64,000 bases of DNA from an uncultured Methanolobus sp. (lineage in GTDB: Archaea > Halobacteriota > Methanosarcinia > Methanosarcinales > Methanosarcinaceae). The position numbers and the translations under genes were made by a program. Of this stretch, positions 17,879-26,391 are shown in pieces. Numbering within the stretch: the stretch's first letter is position 1; each line of letters opens with the position of its first letter. The stretch is from NCBI RefSeq assembly GCF_963667555.1, contig NZ_OY763421.1, forward strand, positions 3,117,562 through 3,181,561, in the 5' to 3' direction. The notes under the pieces are model-generated. The model ran no database searches. It worked only from the letters and a program-made list of their open reading frames with translations, and was not told the DNA's origin.

Positions 17879-19060
17879 ATGCAAATCAGGTCTGAGAATA
17901 AGACATGGTGGATAGCTTTCGTTTTTCTGGTAATTATCATTATACTTGTCCTGTCTGCCAACTATATGGGTGTTCGTCCGACAGTTACAGGTTCAGGAGC
18001 TTCAGGCATAGATCTGCCGGAAGGTTTTGTTATTGATGTTTACGCAGATGATCTTGGAAAAACTCTGCTCTCTTTCGGTGGTCCATCACCCGGTCCTCGC
18101 ATGATGATGGTAAAAGATGGTATGCTCTTTGTTTCTATCCCGAACAAAGGAGTCATAGCTATTCTGCCGGACAGGAACAACGATAATGTTGCTGATGAAC
18201 TCAAGATTTTCATTCAGGGACTTGATTATCCGCATGGTATAGACTACTACGATGGCTGGTATTACATAGCTGAAGAGACCAGGGTCATTCGTGTGAGAGA
18301 CGAGAATGGTGACCTTGTGGCTGAGAATGAAAGTATTGAAGTCCTGATAGACAATCTTCCAAGCGGAGGTCACTATACAAGGACCGTTAAGGTTCATGAC
18401 GGCGAACTTTACCTGAGCATGGGATCATCATGCAATGTATGTGATGAGTCCAATGAAATGAGAGCAGCCATATCAAAGAGTGATCTTGATGGCAGCAACC
18501 TTACAGTATTTGCAAGCGGACTTCGAAATTCCGTAGGTCTGGCATTCCACCCGGTTACAGGAGAGTTGTATGCAACCGAGAACGGAAGAGACTGGCTTGG
18601 AGACAACACCCCGCCTGATGAGATCAACCTTATAGTTGAAGGCGGAGATTATGGCTGGCCGGATTGTTATGGTAAGAATATCTTTGATACCGATTTCAAT
18701 AATACCGAGTACACCGGAAACCCCTGCAACGATAGTGGCAGGATTCCCAGTTTAGTTGACCTTCAGGCTCATTCCGCACCGCTTGGCCTGACATTTTACG
18801 ATGGCGACATGTTCCCTGAAGAGTATCAGGGTAATCTGTTCGTGTGTTTCCACGGCTCATGGAACCGTCAGGAACCCACCGGATACAAGATAGTTAATAT
18901 TGACATGGACACTCTTCAGGTCAATGATTTTGCAACCGGATGGCTCAAAGCCGCAACAATAAGCGGCAGACCGGTTGATGTGATCGTTGCAGATGACGGT
19001 TCACTTTTTGTAAGCGATGACAATGCGGGGAAGATATACAGGGTACATTACTCTGGCTAA
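17879..19060 (+). CDS. Membrane-anchored glucose/sorbosone-type sugar dehydrogenase (six-bladed propeller)
   Basis: 393 residues. An N-terminal hydrophobic helix (about 12-30) acts as signal anchor, placing the enzyme outside the membrane. The remainder is a glucose/sorbosone dehydrogenase beta-propeller: LRNSVGLAFHPVTGELYATENGRD (split over about 216-240), a DEINLIVEGGDYGWPDCYG segment and the late HGSWNR motif. Bacterial relatives use PQQ and oxidise sugars; methanogens are not known to make PQQ, so cofactor and substrate are open. A GGGG ribosome binding site precedes the ATG. It is flanked by two large sensor kinases, which may monitor its activity or product (inference). Confidence 0.85.
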   Translation: MQIRSENKTWWIAFVFLVIIIILVLSANYMGVRPTVTGSGASGIDLPEGFVIDVYADDLGKTLLSFGGPSPGPRMMMVKDGMLFVSIPNKGVIAILPDRNNDNVADELKIFIQGLDYPHGIDYYDGWYYIAEETRVIRVRDENGDLVAENESIEVLIDNLPSGGHYTRTVKVHDGELYLSMGSSCNVCDESNEMRAAISKSDLDGSNLTVFASGLRNSVGLAFHPVTGELYATENGRDWLGDNTPPDEINLIVEGGDYGWPDCYGKNIFDTDFNNTEYTGNPCNDSGRIPSLVDLQAHSAPLGLTFYDGDMFPEEYQGNLFVCFHGSWNRQEPTGYKIVNIDMDTLQVNDFATGWLKAATISGRPVDVIVADDGSLFVSDDNAGKIYRVHYSG

Positions 19061-19238
19061 AAAAAGCAACTACTTTAATATAAGAGTTTGATACAGTTAT
19101 AGTAAGCAAACAGCGGTTACATAACGAAATCACAGTTCGTCATTTCGTACTAATATTATCCAGATAATCGATTCACATTAGCGGGGTTATAGCATTACTA
19201 TACAGAATATCCGGTCAGATATTGATTTTAAAGAGGAT

Positions 19239-22200
19239 TTGACACAGGGTAATTCATTTTCCCTGCTCTACGATACCACCGAACAGCTTGTGGATGTTGT
19301 TGCTTCATTTTTTGATGCGGGACTGAAGAACAATGAGTGTTGTCTCTGGGGTGTGGCAGGTCAACTTGATGTTGAAAATGTGAAGCAGATGCTAAAGGAA
19401 GCAGGACTTGATGTTGACAGGTATGTTGATAATGGACAATTGCTGTTCTCGCAGTGCAATGAATGTTATATTGCCGGAAAAGGCTCTGTTTCTGATATTG
19501 ATCTCCTGAAATGGCAGGAAATATATAACATTGCAATGGCTGAAGGCTACAATGGCCTGCGTATTGTTGACAAATTTACGATTGTAGATGGAGAGTCCTG
19601 GGACAGTTTTGTAGAATATGAAAAACAGGCCATGGAGCTTATCAGGACAAAGAAGATCACAGGTCTGTTTGCGTTTCTCCTTGAAGCACGTTCAAGGATG
19701 GAAATGATCGAGCTTATCAGTATGCATGACGGAACCATCATTGAGAAAAATGGCAGATGGACACTACTTCAGAGTTCATCATCATGCAAGACAGTTAGCA
19801 GGAGTCAGTATTTCAGGGACGAGATACTTGAGAATGTCTGGACAGGTTTCTGGGCTGTTGACGAAAATGATAAGATCGTCTTTTTCAACAAGGGCATGGA
19901 ATCCATATCCGGTCTGTCAAAAAGTGATGTTTGCGGAAAGAAGCTGACAAGTTTTGTCCCAAAAAGCATTGAAGGTGAAGACCCTGGATTTGCAGATGTT
20001 TTCCAGGCTGTGAAAGAAGACCTGCAATCAAGAAGTTATGATGTTTTCCCATTTATTAAACCGGATGGTCAGTTCATTTATCACAGCGGTTTTCTGCTGC
20101 CTCTCACAGATGATGAGGGAAATTACAGCGGCATGATAGGTACTATCGGCAAACTTGTCGATCAGACCATTGACCATGAAGCCCTTCGTGATAAGTTCAA
20201 ATCCATAGAAAAACTGGAAGATATCTACCGGAAAAGTCCTGTTGTTGCATTTCTCTGGACTGCTGAGGACGACTGGCCGGTTGCTTTTGTTTCAGAGAAC
20301 ATCTCCCAGTTCGGTTATACTCCTTCTGACCTGACTTCCGGCAAAATGAACTATGGTGACATAATCCATCCTGATGATCTTGATTATGTACGCAGTGATG
20401 TATCACAGCTTGAAGTACAGGGAAAGATGTTCTTTTCAAAGGAATATCGCCTGATGACTAAATCCGGCAAGGTTCGCTGGGTTACGGAAAGGTCTCATCT
20501 TATCAGGGATGAAAAAGGTGATCCTGCTTACTATCAGGGTATCATCATAGATGTCACGGATAGGAAAAAGGCAGAAGAGACCGCTCTTGCTTCAGAGAAG
20601 AAATATCACCTTATTTTTGAGAATTCTCCTCTTGGAATTTTCCATTTCGATGAAAAGGGGATCATTACTCACTGCAATGAAAAATTCCTGGAAATAATGG
20701 AGCTGAAAAGCAAAGAGGATATTATTGGTTTTGATCTTGGAGCATCAATAGTAGATAAAAATATGAAAAAAGCAGTTGATGATGCTCTTTCAAGAAAGCA
20801 GGGTTTTTTTGAGGGTGAATACCATACAGTTTCCACTGGTATCACGATCTACATAAAAGCATATTACAGTCCAAATGTTTCTGAAGACGGCAGTTTCCTT
20901 GGTGGGATCGGTGTTTTTGAGGACATTTCTGATAAAAAGATGGCAGAAGATGCTGTACTTGACGCTGAGAAGAAATACCGCCTTATTTTTGAGAACTCTC
21001 CGGTAGGGATCTTCCATTTCAATGCTGAGGGCATCGTAACTCACTGCAATGAAAAGTTCCTTCAGATAATAGGAGTTGAAAACAAGGATAGCGTTATTGG
21101 TATCAACATGGTCACTCAGATACAGGATGAGGGCATGAAAAAGGCAATTTCCGATGTTCTTTCAAGAAAGACCGGTCATTTTGAAGGTAAATATCATACT
21201 GTTATCAGCGGCAAAGATCTTTATCTTAAAGCCGATTTCAGTCCAAATCTTGCAGACGATGGGACTCTTCTTGGAGGTATTGGCATTTATGGTGACATTT
21301 CCATCCGCAAAAGAGCAGAAGAGGCTTTGCGTCTTGATGAGTCCCGTCTTGAAGCCTTACTGAAGATAAGTCATGTCACAGATCTCTCTCTAAGTGGCGT
21401 TTCAGACTTCATACAGGAAGAAGCTGTAAGGCTAACCCAGAGCAAGATCGGTTATCTGGCATTCCTTGATGACACCAGTACAAAGCTCATAATTTATTCA
21501 TGGTCACAAAGTATCATGGACAGATGCAGGGTGAAGGGAAAGAAGCTGGAATACACAATTGAGGAGACCGGTCTATGGGGAGAACCTATCAGGCAGAAGA
21601 AAGCCGTGATAGTAAACGATTTCGATGCTCCCAATCCACTGAAGCATGGTTATCCGCAAGGTCACATAAGGCTCAGACGTTACATGAGTATCCCAATATT
21701 TGACGGGAAGAAGATCGTAGGCGTTGCCGGTGTTGGAAATAAGGATGAGGACTACGATAAGACCGATGTAAGGCAACTGACATTGTTCATGGAAGGTATG
21801 TGGAAACTCATCCAGCGCCAGAGATCAGAGGATACTTTGCGTGAATATGCCGATGAGCTCTTCAAAGTTAACGAGGAACTTTCAAAGACCAACGAAGAAC
21901 TTTCACAGGCAAACGAGGAACTGAAATCCCTTGACAGGATGAAGGATGATTTTCTCTCAAACGTAAGTCATGAATTTAAGACTCCGCTAACTTCAATTCA
22001 GGGATACAGCCAGCTAATTTCTGACGGAACACTTGGTGAAGTGAACGAACAGCAGCAAAAGGCTGTTGAGACAGTTCTCAGGAACTCAGAGCGCCTTCGA
22101 AGGCTTGTGGATTCATTGTTGTATCTCAGTCGTGCCCAGTCCGGTAAACTTAACTATTCTTTTGAAAAGCTTGACATTAAGGATATACTGGACCATGCAG

Positions 22201-22622
22201 TCCAGGATCTTGCGCTTCAGGCTGCAAGCAAGAACATAGAACTGATAACTGAAATTCCATCTGATCTGCCACAGCTTTCTGTTGACCGTGATAAGATGAT
22301 GGATGTTTTTGTGAACCTGATCGATAATGCGGTGAAGTTCACTCAAGATGGTGGCAAAGTCACAGTTTCCGCACATGTTTCCGAAGGTTCGATGTATCTT
22401 GACGTTGAAGATACGGGTATTGGAATCCCCGAAGATAAGATACCTATGCTTTTCCAGCGTTTCTACCAGGTCGATTCCTCAGTGAAAAGGAGATATGGTG
22501 GAACAGGTCTCGGTTTGTATATCTGTAAGAAGATAGTTGAGGATCATAAAGGTGATATTTACGTTAGCAGTGAAGAGGGCAAGGGTACAACTGTCCATGT
22601 CCGTCTTCCTCTTGAACAATGA
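19239..22622 (+). CDS. MEDS/PAS/GAF sensor histidine kinase
   Basis: 1127 residues, soluble. Domain order: MEDS sensory domain (about 5-160, the methanogen/methylotroph DcmR domain, with LLYDTTEQL and NNECCLWGV), PAS (190-310), PAS_3 (330-445), two nearly duplicated PAS domains (450-565 and 575-690), GAF (695-855), coiled coil (about 870-895), HisKA with His about 911 in VSHEFKTPL, and HATPase with DTGIG and GTGLGL. The TTG at 19239 is the first standard start, but GAGG is only two bases away. The frame is open back to 19182, and residues just upstream look protein-like, so an ATT/ATA start near 19194-19200 behind GGGG is possible. No response regulator is adjacent. Confidence 0.92.
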   Translation: MTQGNSFSLLYDTTEQLVDVVASFFDAGLKNNECCLWGVAGQLDVENVKQMLKEAGLDVDRYVDNGQLLFSQCNECYIAGKGSVSDIDLLKWQEIYNIAMAEGYNGLRIVDKFTIVDGESWDSFVEYEKQAMELIRTKKITGLFAFLLEARSRMEMIELISMHDGTIIEKNGRWTLLQSSSSCKTVSRSQYFRDEILENVWTGFWAVDENDKIVFFNKGMESISGLSKSDVCGKKLTSFVPKSIEGEDPGFADVFQAVKEDLQSRSYDVFPFIKPDGQFIYHSGFLLPLTDDEGNYSGMIGTIGKLVDQTIDHEALRDKFKSIEKLEDIYRKSPVVAFLWTAEDDWPVAFVSENISQFGYTPSDLTSGKMNYGDIIHPDDLDYVRSDVSQLEVQGKMFFSKEYRLMTKSGKVRWVTERSHLIRDEKGDPAYYQGIIIDVTDRKKAEETALASEKKYHLIFENSPLGIFHFDEKGIITHCNEKFLEIMELKSKEDIIGFDLGASIVDKNMKKAVDDALSRKQGFFEGEYHTVSTGITIYIKAYYSPNVSEDGSFLGGIGVFEDISDKKMAEDAVLDAEKKYRLIFENSPVGIFHFNAEGIVTHCNEKFLQIIGVENKDSVIGINMVTQIQDEGMKKAISDVLSRKTGHFEGKYHTVISGKDLYLKADFSPNLADDGTLLGGIGIYGDISIRKRAEEALRLDESRLEALLKISHVTDLSLSGVSDFIQEEAVRLTQSKIGYLAFLDDTSTKLIIYSWSQSIMDRCRVKGKKLEYTIEETGLWGEPIRQKKAVIVNDFDAPNPLKHGYPQGHIRLRRYMSIPIFDGKKIVGVAGVGNKDEDYDKTDVRQLTLFMEGMWKLIQRQRSEDTLREYADELFKVNEELSKTNEELSQANEELKSLDRMKDDFLSNVSHEFKTPLTSIQGYSQLISDGTLGEVNEQQQKAVETVLRNSERLRRLVDSLLYLSRAQSGKLNYSFEKLDIKDILDHAVQDLALQAASKNIELITEIPSDLPQLSVDRDKMMDVFVNLIDNAVKFTQDGGKVTVSAHVSEGSMYLDVEDTGIGIPEDKIPMLFQRFYQVDSSVKRRYGGTGLGLYICKKIVEDHKGDIYVSSEEGKGTTVHVRLPLEQ
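20595..21338 (+). repeat. Duplicated PAS-domain coding unit, 372 bp x 2
   Basis: Two successive PAS domains of the kinase are encoded by units that repeat with a 372-bp period (starting at 20595 and 20967). Long identical stretches, such as LIFENSP, THCNEKFL and EYHTV/KYHTV, show a fairly recent internal duplication. Confidence 0.75.
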
Positions 22623-22641
22623 ACTGTTTTAATAAACAGTT
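22622..22641 (+). terminator. Terminator of the MEDS kinase gene
   Basis: Perfect 8-bp stem AACTGTTT / AAACAGTT with a TAAT loop, beginning inside the stop codon. Confidence 0.5.
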
Positions 22642-22778
22642 TAAAACCCTTCATCATAGTTTCATCATAGATTCTTTTTCAAAAAGCTTTTAGTTTAGTA
22701 GCCAGATTTATGGGTGTATTTGCTTTTGGACCCACACTAACTACAGACAATATTAAGGTATTACTTAATGGTGAAATA

Positions 22779-23831
22779 ATGAAAGTCATAATTGTAGGCG
22801 GTTTTCTTGGTAGTGGCAAAACTACCACTTTAAGGAATCTTGGTAAACATCTCATTGATAAAGGTCACAAGATAGCCATAATTGTCAATGAGGTTGGTGA
22901 GGTCGGAGTGGACGGTGAGACTATTTCAAGCAGCGGTCTTGTGACAAAGGAACTCACAAGCGGTTGCATATGCTGTTCACTCAAGGTCAGCATGGAGTTT
23001 ACTCTGGATTCTTTGATAGAGGATTATGATCCGGATGTTGTTATTATCGAACCTACCGGAATTGCATTCCCGTTGCAGATAAAGGAGCATATTGAGCTTA
23101 TGGACCTTGGAGAACTTTCCTTTGCTCCGGTTGTTACACTCATTGATGCAAGCAGGTTTGGTGCAGAGTGGAGTCAGATACCAAAGTTCATTGAGAATCA
23201 GATAAAAGAGTCTGAAATAGTCTGTATCAATAAGATCGATCTTGTTGACAGGGAAACCATTGCAGCCTCAACTCAGAAAGCACTGGAAATAAATCCCGAT
23301 GCCATTGTTGTTGAATTCTCTGCAAAGAATGCCGATGATAAGTTTGAAAGATTCATGGACCTTCTGACTGGCGAAAGTGAGCTCCATCAGGATCGTGAGG
23401 ACGTGAACTCCATGGAAGTCTCAGGTGTTGGAAGCTATGCAGGTGAGTATTCCATTACTTCCAATGGCAAAGATGTTGATCAGGTAACAAACATGCTGGT
23501 CCATACTCTTGTGAATATCAAGGACAAAGTAAAAGAGATAAATCCTGATTTTGTAGGTCATATCAAGATAAGTTTCAAATCTGCTTCAGGTCTTGTGAAA
23601 GGCAGCCTTACTTCTTCTGAAGGTGAACCTGTAGTTGAGATCCTTGATGAGAAAGGCGATGGAGAAGAACATCTCAAGTTCCTCAGTGCTGTGACTAAGG
23701 TTGAAAAAGAGGATCTTGTGGAGATCGTTGATGCCTGCATCCAGGAGAATCTGAAAAAGGAAAATGTGGAGTTTGAAAAGACTCATTCTCATGTCCACGA
23801 TGAGCCTAATTTTATAAGTCTTGAACTGTGA
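22779..23831 (+). CDS. CobW/G3E-family GTP-binding protein
   Basis: 350 residues. P-loop GGFLGSGKTT (residues 7-16), the metal-binding CxCC motif in SGCICCSL (about 66-73), Walker B-like IIEPTG, and NKIDL for guanine specificity mark the COG0523 G3E GTPase family, which deliver metals or load cofactors into enzymes. The C-terminus ends in a short His-rich segment (HSHVHDE). The start at 22779 has GGTGA just upstream; the 23-residue extension from 22710 is unlikely. In Methanosarcinaceae such proteins are plausible partners for corrinoid or zinc methyltransferases, but the target is not shown here. Confidence 0.88.
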   Translation: MKVIIVGGFLGSGKTTTLRNLGKHLIDKGHKIAIIVNEVGEVGVDGETISSSGLVTKELTSGCICCSLKVSMEFTLDSLIEDYDPDVVIIEPTGIAFPLQIKEHIELMDLGELSFAPVVTLIDASRFGAEWSQIPKFIENQIKESEIVCINKIDLVDRETIAASTQKALEINPDAIVVEFSAKNADDKFERFMDLLTGESELHQDREDVNSMEVSGVGSYAGEYSITSNGKDVDQVTNMLVHTLVNIKDKVKEINPDFVGHIKISFKSASGLVKGSLTSSEGEPVVEILDEKGDGEEHLKFLSAVTKVEKEDLVEIVDACIQENLKKENVEFEKTHSHVHDEPNFISLEL

Positions 23832-23844
23832 TCTTCAGTTTTCA

Positions 23845-23903
23845 TAGTGTGAACGATGATCGGCTTGACAGATTATTTCTGCAGCCGTATCGCTTTCACA
23901 CTA
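23845..23903 (+). repeat. Long-loop inverted repeat upstream of the cupin gene
   Basis: TAGTGTGAA at 23845-23853 is the exact inverse of TTCACACTA at 23895-23903, with a related half-site (AGTGTGTGAA) at 23931-23940 immediately before the cupin TATA box. It may be a terminator of the CobW gene or paired operator half-sites. Confidence 0.4.
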
Positions 23904-23940
23904 ATAAATATATTCTTATTCAAATATTATAGTGTGTGAA

Positions 23941-23948
23941 TTTATATT
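23941..23948 (+). promoter_or_regulatory. TATA box of the cupin gene (leaderless)
   Basis: TTTATATT is centred 26 bases before the ATG at 23971, and there is no ribosome binding site, predicting transcription starting at or next to the start codon. Confidence 0.55.
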
Positions 23949-23970
23949 CAATTAATTCATATTATCCAGT

Positions 23971-24369
23971 ATGAAAGGATTTTCTATAAATATCGAAGAG
24001 GCTACTCTGGAAAACACCAATTTCCGTAAGGTCCTCTACACTTCAAAGCACAGCCAGCTTGTACTTATGAGCCTTAAACCAATGGAAGAAATAGGAATGG
24101 AAGTCCATGAGGAAAATGACCAGTTCTTCCGTTTTGAGAGCGGACAGGGTAAGTGCATAATTGATGGCAATGAGTATGAACTCGGTGACGGTGTTGCAGT
24201 TGTTGTACCGGCAGGTGCACAGCACAATGTCATTAACACCTCAAAAACAGAGGAACTCAAATTATATACTATCTATTCCCCGGCACACCACAAGGATGGA
24301 ATTGTACGTTCCACAAAGCAGGAAGCTGAGGCAAACGAAGCGGACTTTGACGGAAAGACCACAGAGTAA
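23971..24369 (+). CDS. Cupin-domain protein
   Basis: 132 residues forming a single small beta-barrel. Motif 1 runs EVHEENDQFFRFESGQG (residues about 46-62) and motif 2 is VPAGAQHNVIN (about 81-91), giving the His/Glu/His metal ligands of a cupin_2 fold. The substrate is unknown; similar proteins are annotated as mannose-6-phosphate isomerase-like, without proof. The C-terminus carries an acidic, polar extension. Probably leaderless transcript. Confidence 0.85.
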   Translation: MKGFSINIEEATLENTNFRKVLYTSKHSQLVLMSLKPMEEIGMEVHEENDQFFRFESGQGKCIIDGNEYELGDGVAVVVPAGAQHNVINTSKTEELKLYTIYSPAHHKDGIVRSTKQEAEANEADFDGKTTE

Positions 24370-24411
24370 TATTCTTTAATGGATAAAGGTACTTCAATGT
24401 ACCTTAATCTC

Positions 24412-24424
24412 AATTAATATATAG
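24412..24424 (+). promoter_or_regulatory. TATA box of the DUF2148 gene (leaderless)
   Basis: ATTAATATATAG lies about 27 bases before the ATG at 24446. A run of seven T bases and no ribosome binding site precede the start, which indicates a leaderless mRNA. Confidence 0.5.
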
Positions 24425-24445
24425 AATCAAAACATTTCTTTTTTT

Positions 24446-24994
24446 ATGAAACAGAATCCTGAGCTTGAAGTACTTGAAACGCTTGCAGGAACTATTCTTG
24501 TGGCTGCAAGGACAGCACCGAAAGGTAAGGGTATCGATGATATTGTGACCTATATCTTCGATGATGATGACAGAATGGAACTTGCTGATAAGATGGTGGA
24601 ACTCAGTGAGATCAAAGGTCTGAAATTCCTTATCCGTGATGCTCATAATGTAAGGGATGCTGATTGTTTGTTGATAATTGGCCTGAAACCTTCAGGTGTA
24701 AGCTCACTTAACTGTGGTGCATGTGGATTTGAGACCTGTGCCGATATGGTTATGCACAAGAAGGTGAAGGTGGAATTCACAGGCCCACATTGCATGATCA
24801 AGTACATGGATCTGGGAATTGCAGTGGGTTCTGCTGCCGCCAAGGCAAAGGATCTGTGCATCGATAACAGGATCCTATACTCTGCAGGAGCCGCAGCATG
24901 CTATTCCGGTATGGTCGATGCGGATGTTGCAATGGCAATGCCGCTAAGTATCAAGGGCAAGAACATCTTCTTTGACAGGTCATCCACAAGGTGA
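24446..24994 (+). CDS. DUF2148 ferredoxin-like protein
   Basis: 182 residues. The cysteine-rich segment N-C-G-A-C-G-F-E-T-C (about 90-99) with further cysteines at GPHC and DLC fits DUF2148, a family predicted to bind an iron-sulfur cluster. Function unknown. The C-terminus ends SSTR followed by TGA inside a 27-bp tandem repeat, so copies of the coding end and stop are repeated downstream. It sits among genes for cupin and ArsC-like proteins, each with its own promoter. Confidence 0.82.
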   Translation: MKQNPELEVLETLAGTILVAARTAPKGKGIDDIVTYIFDDDDRMELADKMVELSEIKGLKFLIRDAHNVRDADCLLIIGLKPSGVSSLNCGACGFETCADMVMHKKVKVEFTGPHCMIKYMDLGIAVGSAAAKAKDLCIDNRILYSAGAAACYSGMVDADVAMAMPLSIKGKNIFFDRSSTR

Positions 24995-25052
24995 ATGACC
25001 GTTTGGGCATCCACAAGGTGAATGACCGTTTGGGCATCCACAAGGTGAATGA
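24981..25052 (+). repeat. 27-bp tandem repeat across the DUF2148 stop codon (2.7 copies)
   Basis: Unit starts CATCCACAAGGTGAATGACC and spans 24981-25007, 25008-25034 and a partial third copy at 25035-25052, with no mismatch seen. The first copy contains the last codons and TGA stop of the gene. Confidence 0.95.
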
Positions 25053-25105
25053 TTCATTCATCTACATTTTTTCAGATATTATTCTCTATAATCTATATAG
25101 AGTAC

Positions 25106-25114
25106 TTTTATATT
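25106..25114 (+). promoter_or_regulatory. TATA box of the ArsC-like gene (leaderless)
   Basis: TTTTATATT is centred about 29 bases before the ATG at 25139, and no ribosome binding site precedes that ATG. Confidence 0.5.
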
Positions 25115-25138
25115 GCCTGTTGGTGACTAACCTACTAT

Positions 25139-25585
25139 ATGACATCAGATACCAACAAAATTAAAGTCCTTTTCATATGTGTTCGCAACAGCGGCAGAAG
25201 CCAGATAGCCGAAGCCTATCTGAAAAAGATTGGTGGCGACAGGTTTGAAGTTGAAAGTGCAGGCTATAAACCAGAACCAGTTAATGATCTGGTACGGAAA
25301 GTCATGGAAGAGGATGGTTTTGATCTTAGTGACAAAAAACCTCAGTCTGCATGGGATCTTTTCAAAGAGGGCAGATTATACAAGTATGTCATAACGGTAT
25401 GTGACAGGGCACATGAAGAAGAATGTCCGATTTTCCCAAGACCATATGTTCAACTTCACTGGCCTTACCCTGATCCTGAAAGTTTTACCGGAACCCAGGA
25501 GGAAAAACTTGAACAAACACGTAATCTCAGGGATTTGATCAGGAAAAGAGTTGAGCAATTTGTAGAAGATGTTGACAACTCATGA
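25139..25585 (+). CDS. ArsC-like low-molecular-weight phosphatase family protein
   Basis: 148 residues. The P-loop C-V-R-N-S-G-R-S (residues 14-21) is the CX5R-type active site of LMW protein tyrosine phosphatases and thioredoxin-dependent arsenate reductases. The later CDRAHEEECP segment (about 88-97) supplies the extra cysteines used by arsenate reductases, and the HWPYPDPESFTG motif contains the general-acid aspartate. Arsenate reductase is the likelier function, but no other ars gene is close. Cytoplasmic. Confidence 0.82.
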   Translation: MTSDTNKIKVLFICVRNSGRSQIAEAYLKKIGGDRFEVESAGYKPEPVNDLVRKVMEEDGFDLSDKKPQSAWDLFKEGRLYKYVITVCDRAHEEECPIFPRPYVQLHWPYPDPESFTGTQEEKLEQTRNLRDLIRKRVEQFVEDVDNS

Positions 25586-25869
25586 TTTCTACGATTAAAG
25601 TTGCGATTAACATTTCACTTTTACTTTCATTTTTATTTCTACCTCTGTTTCTGTTTTTGACTATTTTGGCAGAAATGTATTTTTCAGTATACTATTGTGA
25701 TATATACATGTGCAAACAAACACACTTTGATAATATTTCTTGATTCTAGAAAAAACTATAATTAGAATTATTACATATGTGTATACAAGTAATATTTGAA
25801 CGTACATTACATGTTTTGGATTTATTCATGTAATGGACTTTATTACAAAAAGAGGAATGAAGTGAGTGG

Positions 25870-26328
25870 ATGAAAAAAATAATAGTTATTTTAGTTCTGC
25901 TAATGGCAATGCTGATGCCGGTTGCCAGCGCAGATATTGTCAGTGACCTTGAGAATGATGTTGACCAGTACAATGCAAACGTGGCTGCTGTGCCATCGTA
26001 TCTTGTAACTCTTCTTGGTGATGAGGATATTAAGCTTGTAATAGTCGATGATGATGGAGATGAGGTCTACATCAAAGCCATAACAGAGGATGCAGTCATC
26101 ACAACATTTGAAGAAATAGATGATGACGAAGACTTTGATGCAACAATGGTTGTCGGTGCCAACGAGTTCACCGTCAGATCAGTTCTCAGATCATCAGACC
26201 CATTGTCAGAGTTCATCGCAGCAAAAGACAACGGTGAGATAGTTGTAGAACCTGTGGGCGTTACAAGCACCGTGAAATATACCGTTGCCAGCGTGGTAAT
26301 GGAAGTTACATCACTGTTTGGATTTTGA
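25870..26328 (+). CDS. Secreted acidic protein of unknown function
   Basis: 152 residues with a clear signal peptide (MKKIIVILVLLMAMLMPVASA) and a very acidic mature part. Not recognised by motif. The region from residue 70 onward (DAVITTFEEID...FDATMVVGANEFTVRSVL...DPLSEFIAA...GEIVVEPVGV) recalls the SCP2-type sterol-carrier fold, but this is low-confidence inference. Preceded by a T-rich 280-base intergenic stretch. Confidence 0.7.
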   Translation: MKKIIVILVLLMAMLMPVASADIVSDLENDVDQYNANVAAVPSYLVTLLGDEDIKLVIVDDDGDEVYIKAITEDAVITTFEEIDDDEDFDATMVVGANEFTVRSVLRSSDPLSEFIAAKDNGEIVVEPVGVTSTVKYTVASVVMEVTSLFGF

Positions 26329-26370
26329 TTTCTAGAAATATATATTTTCTAAAAATCTAATAGTTATTTG

Positions 26371-26391
26371 GAAGGTGATACTATCACCTTC
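26371..26391. terminator. Bidirectional terminator hairpin
   Basis: Perfect 9-bp stem GAAGGTGAT / ATCACCTTC with a 3-base loop between converging genes; it includes the stop codon of the minus-strand gene. Confidence 0.55.
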
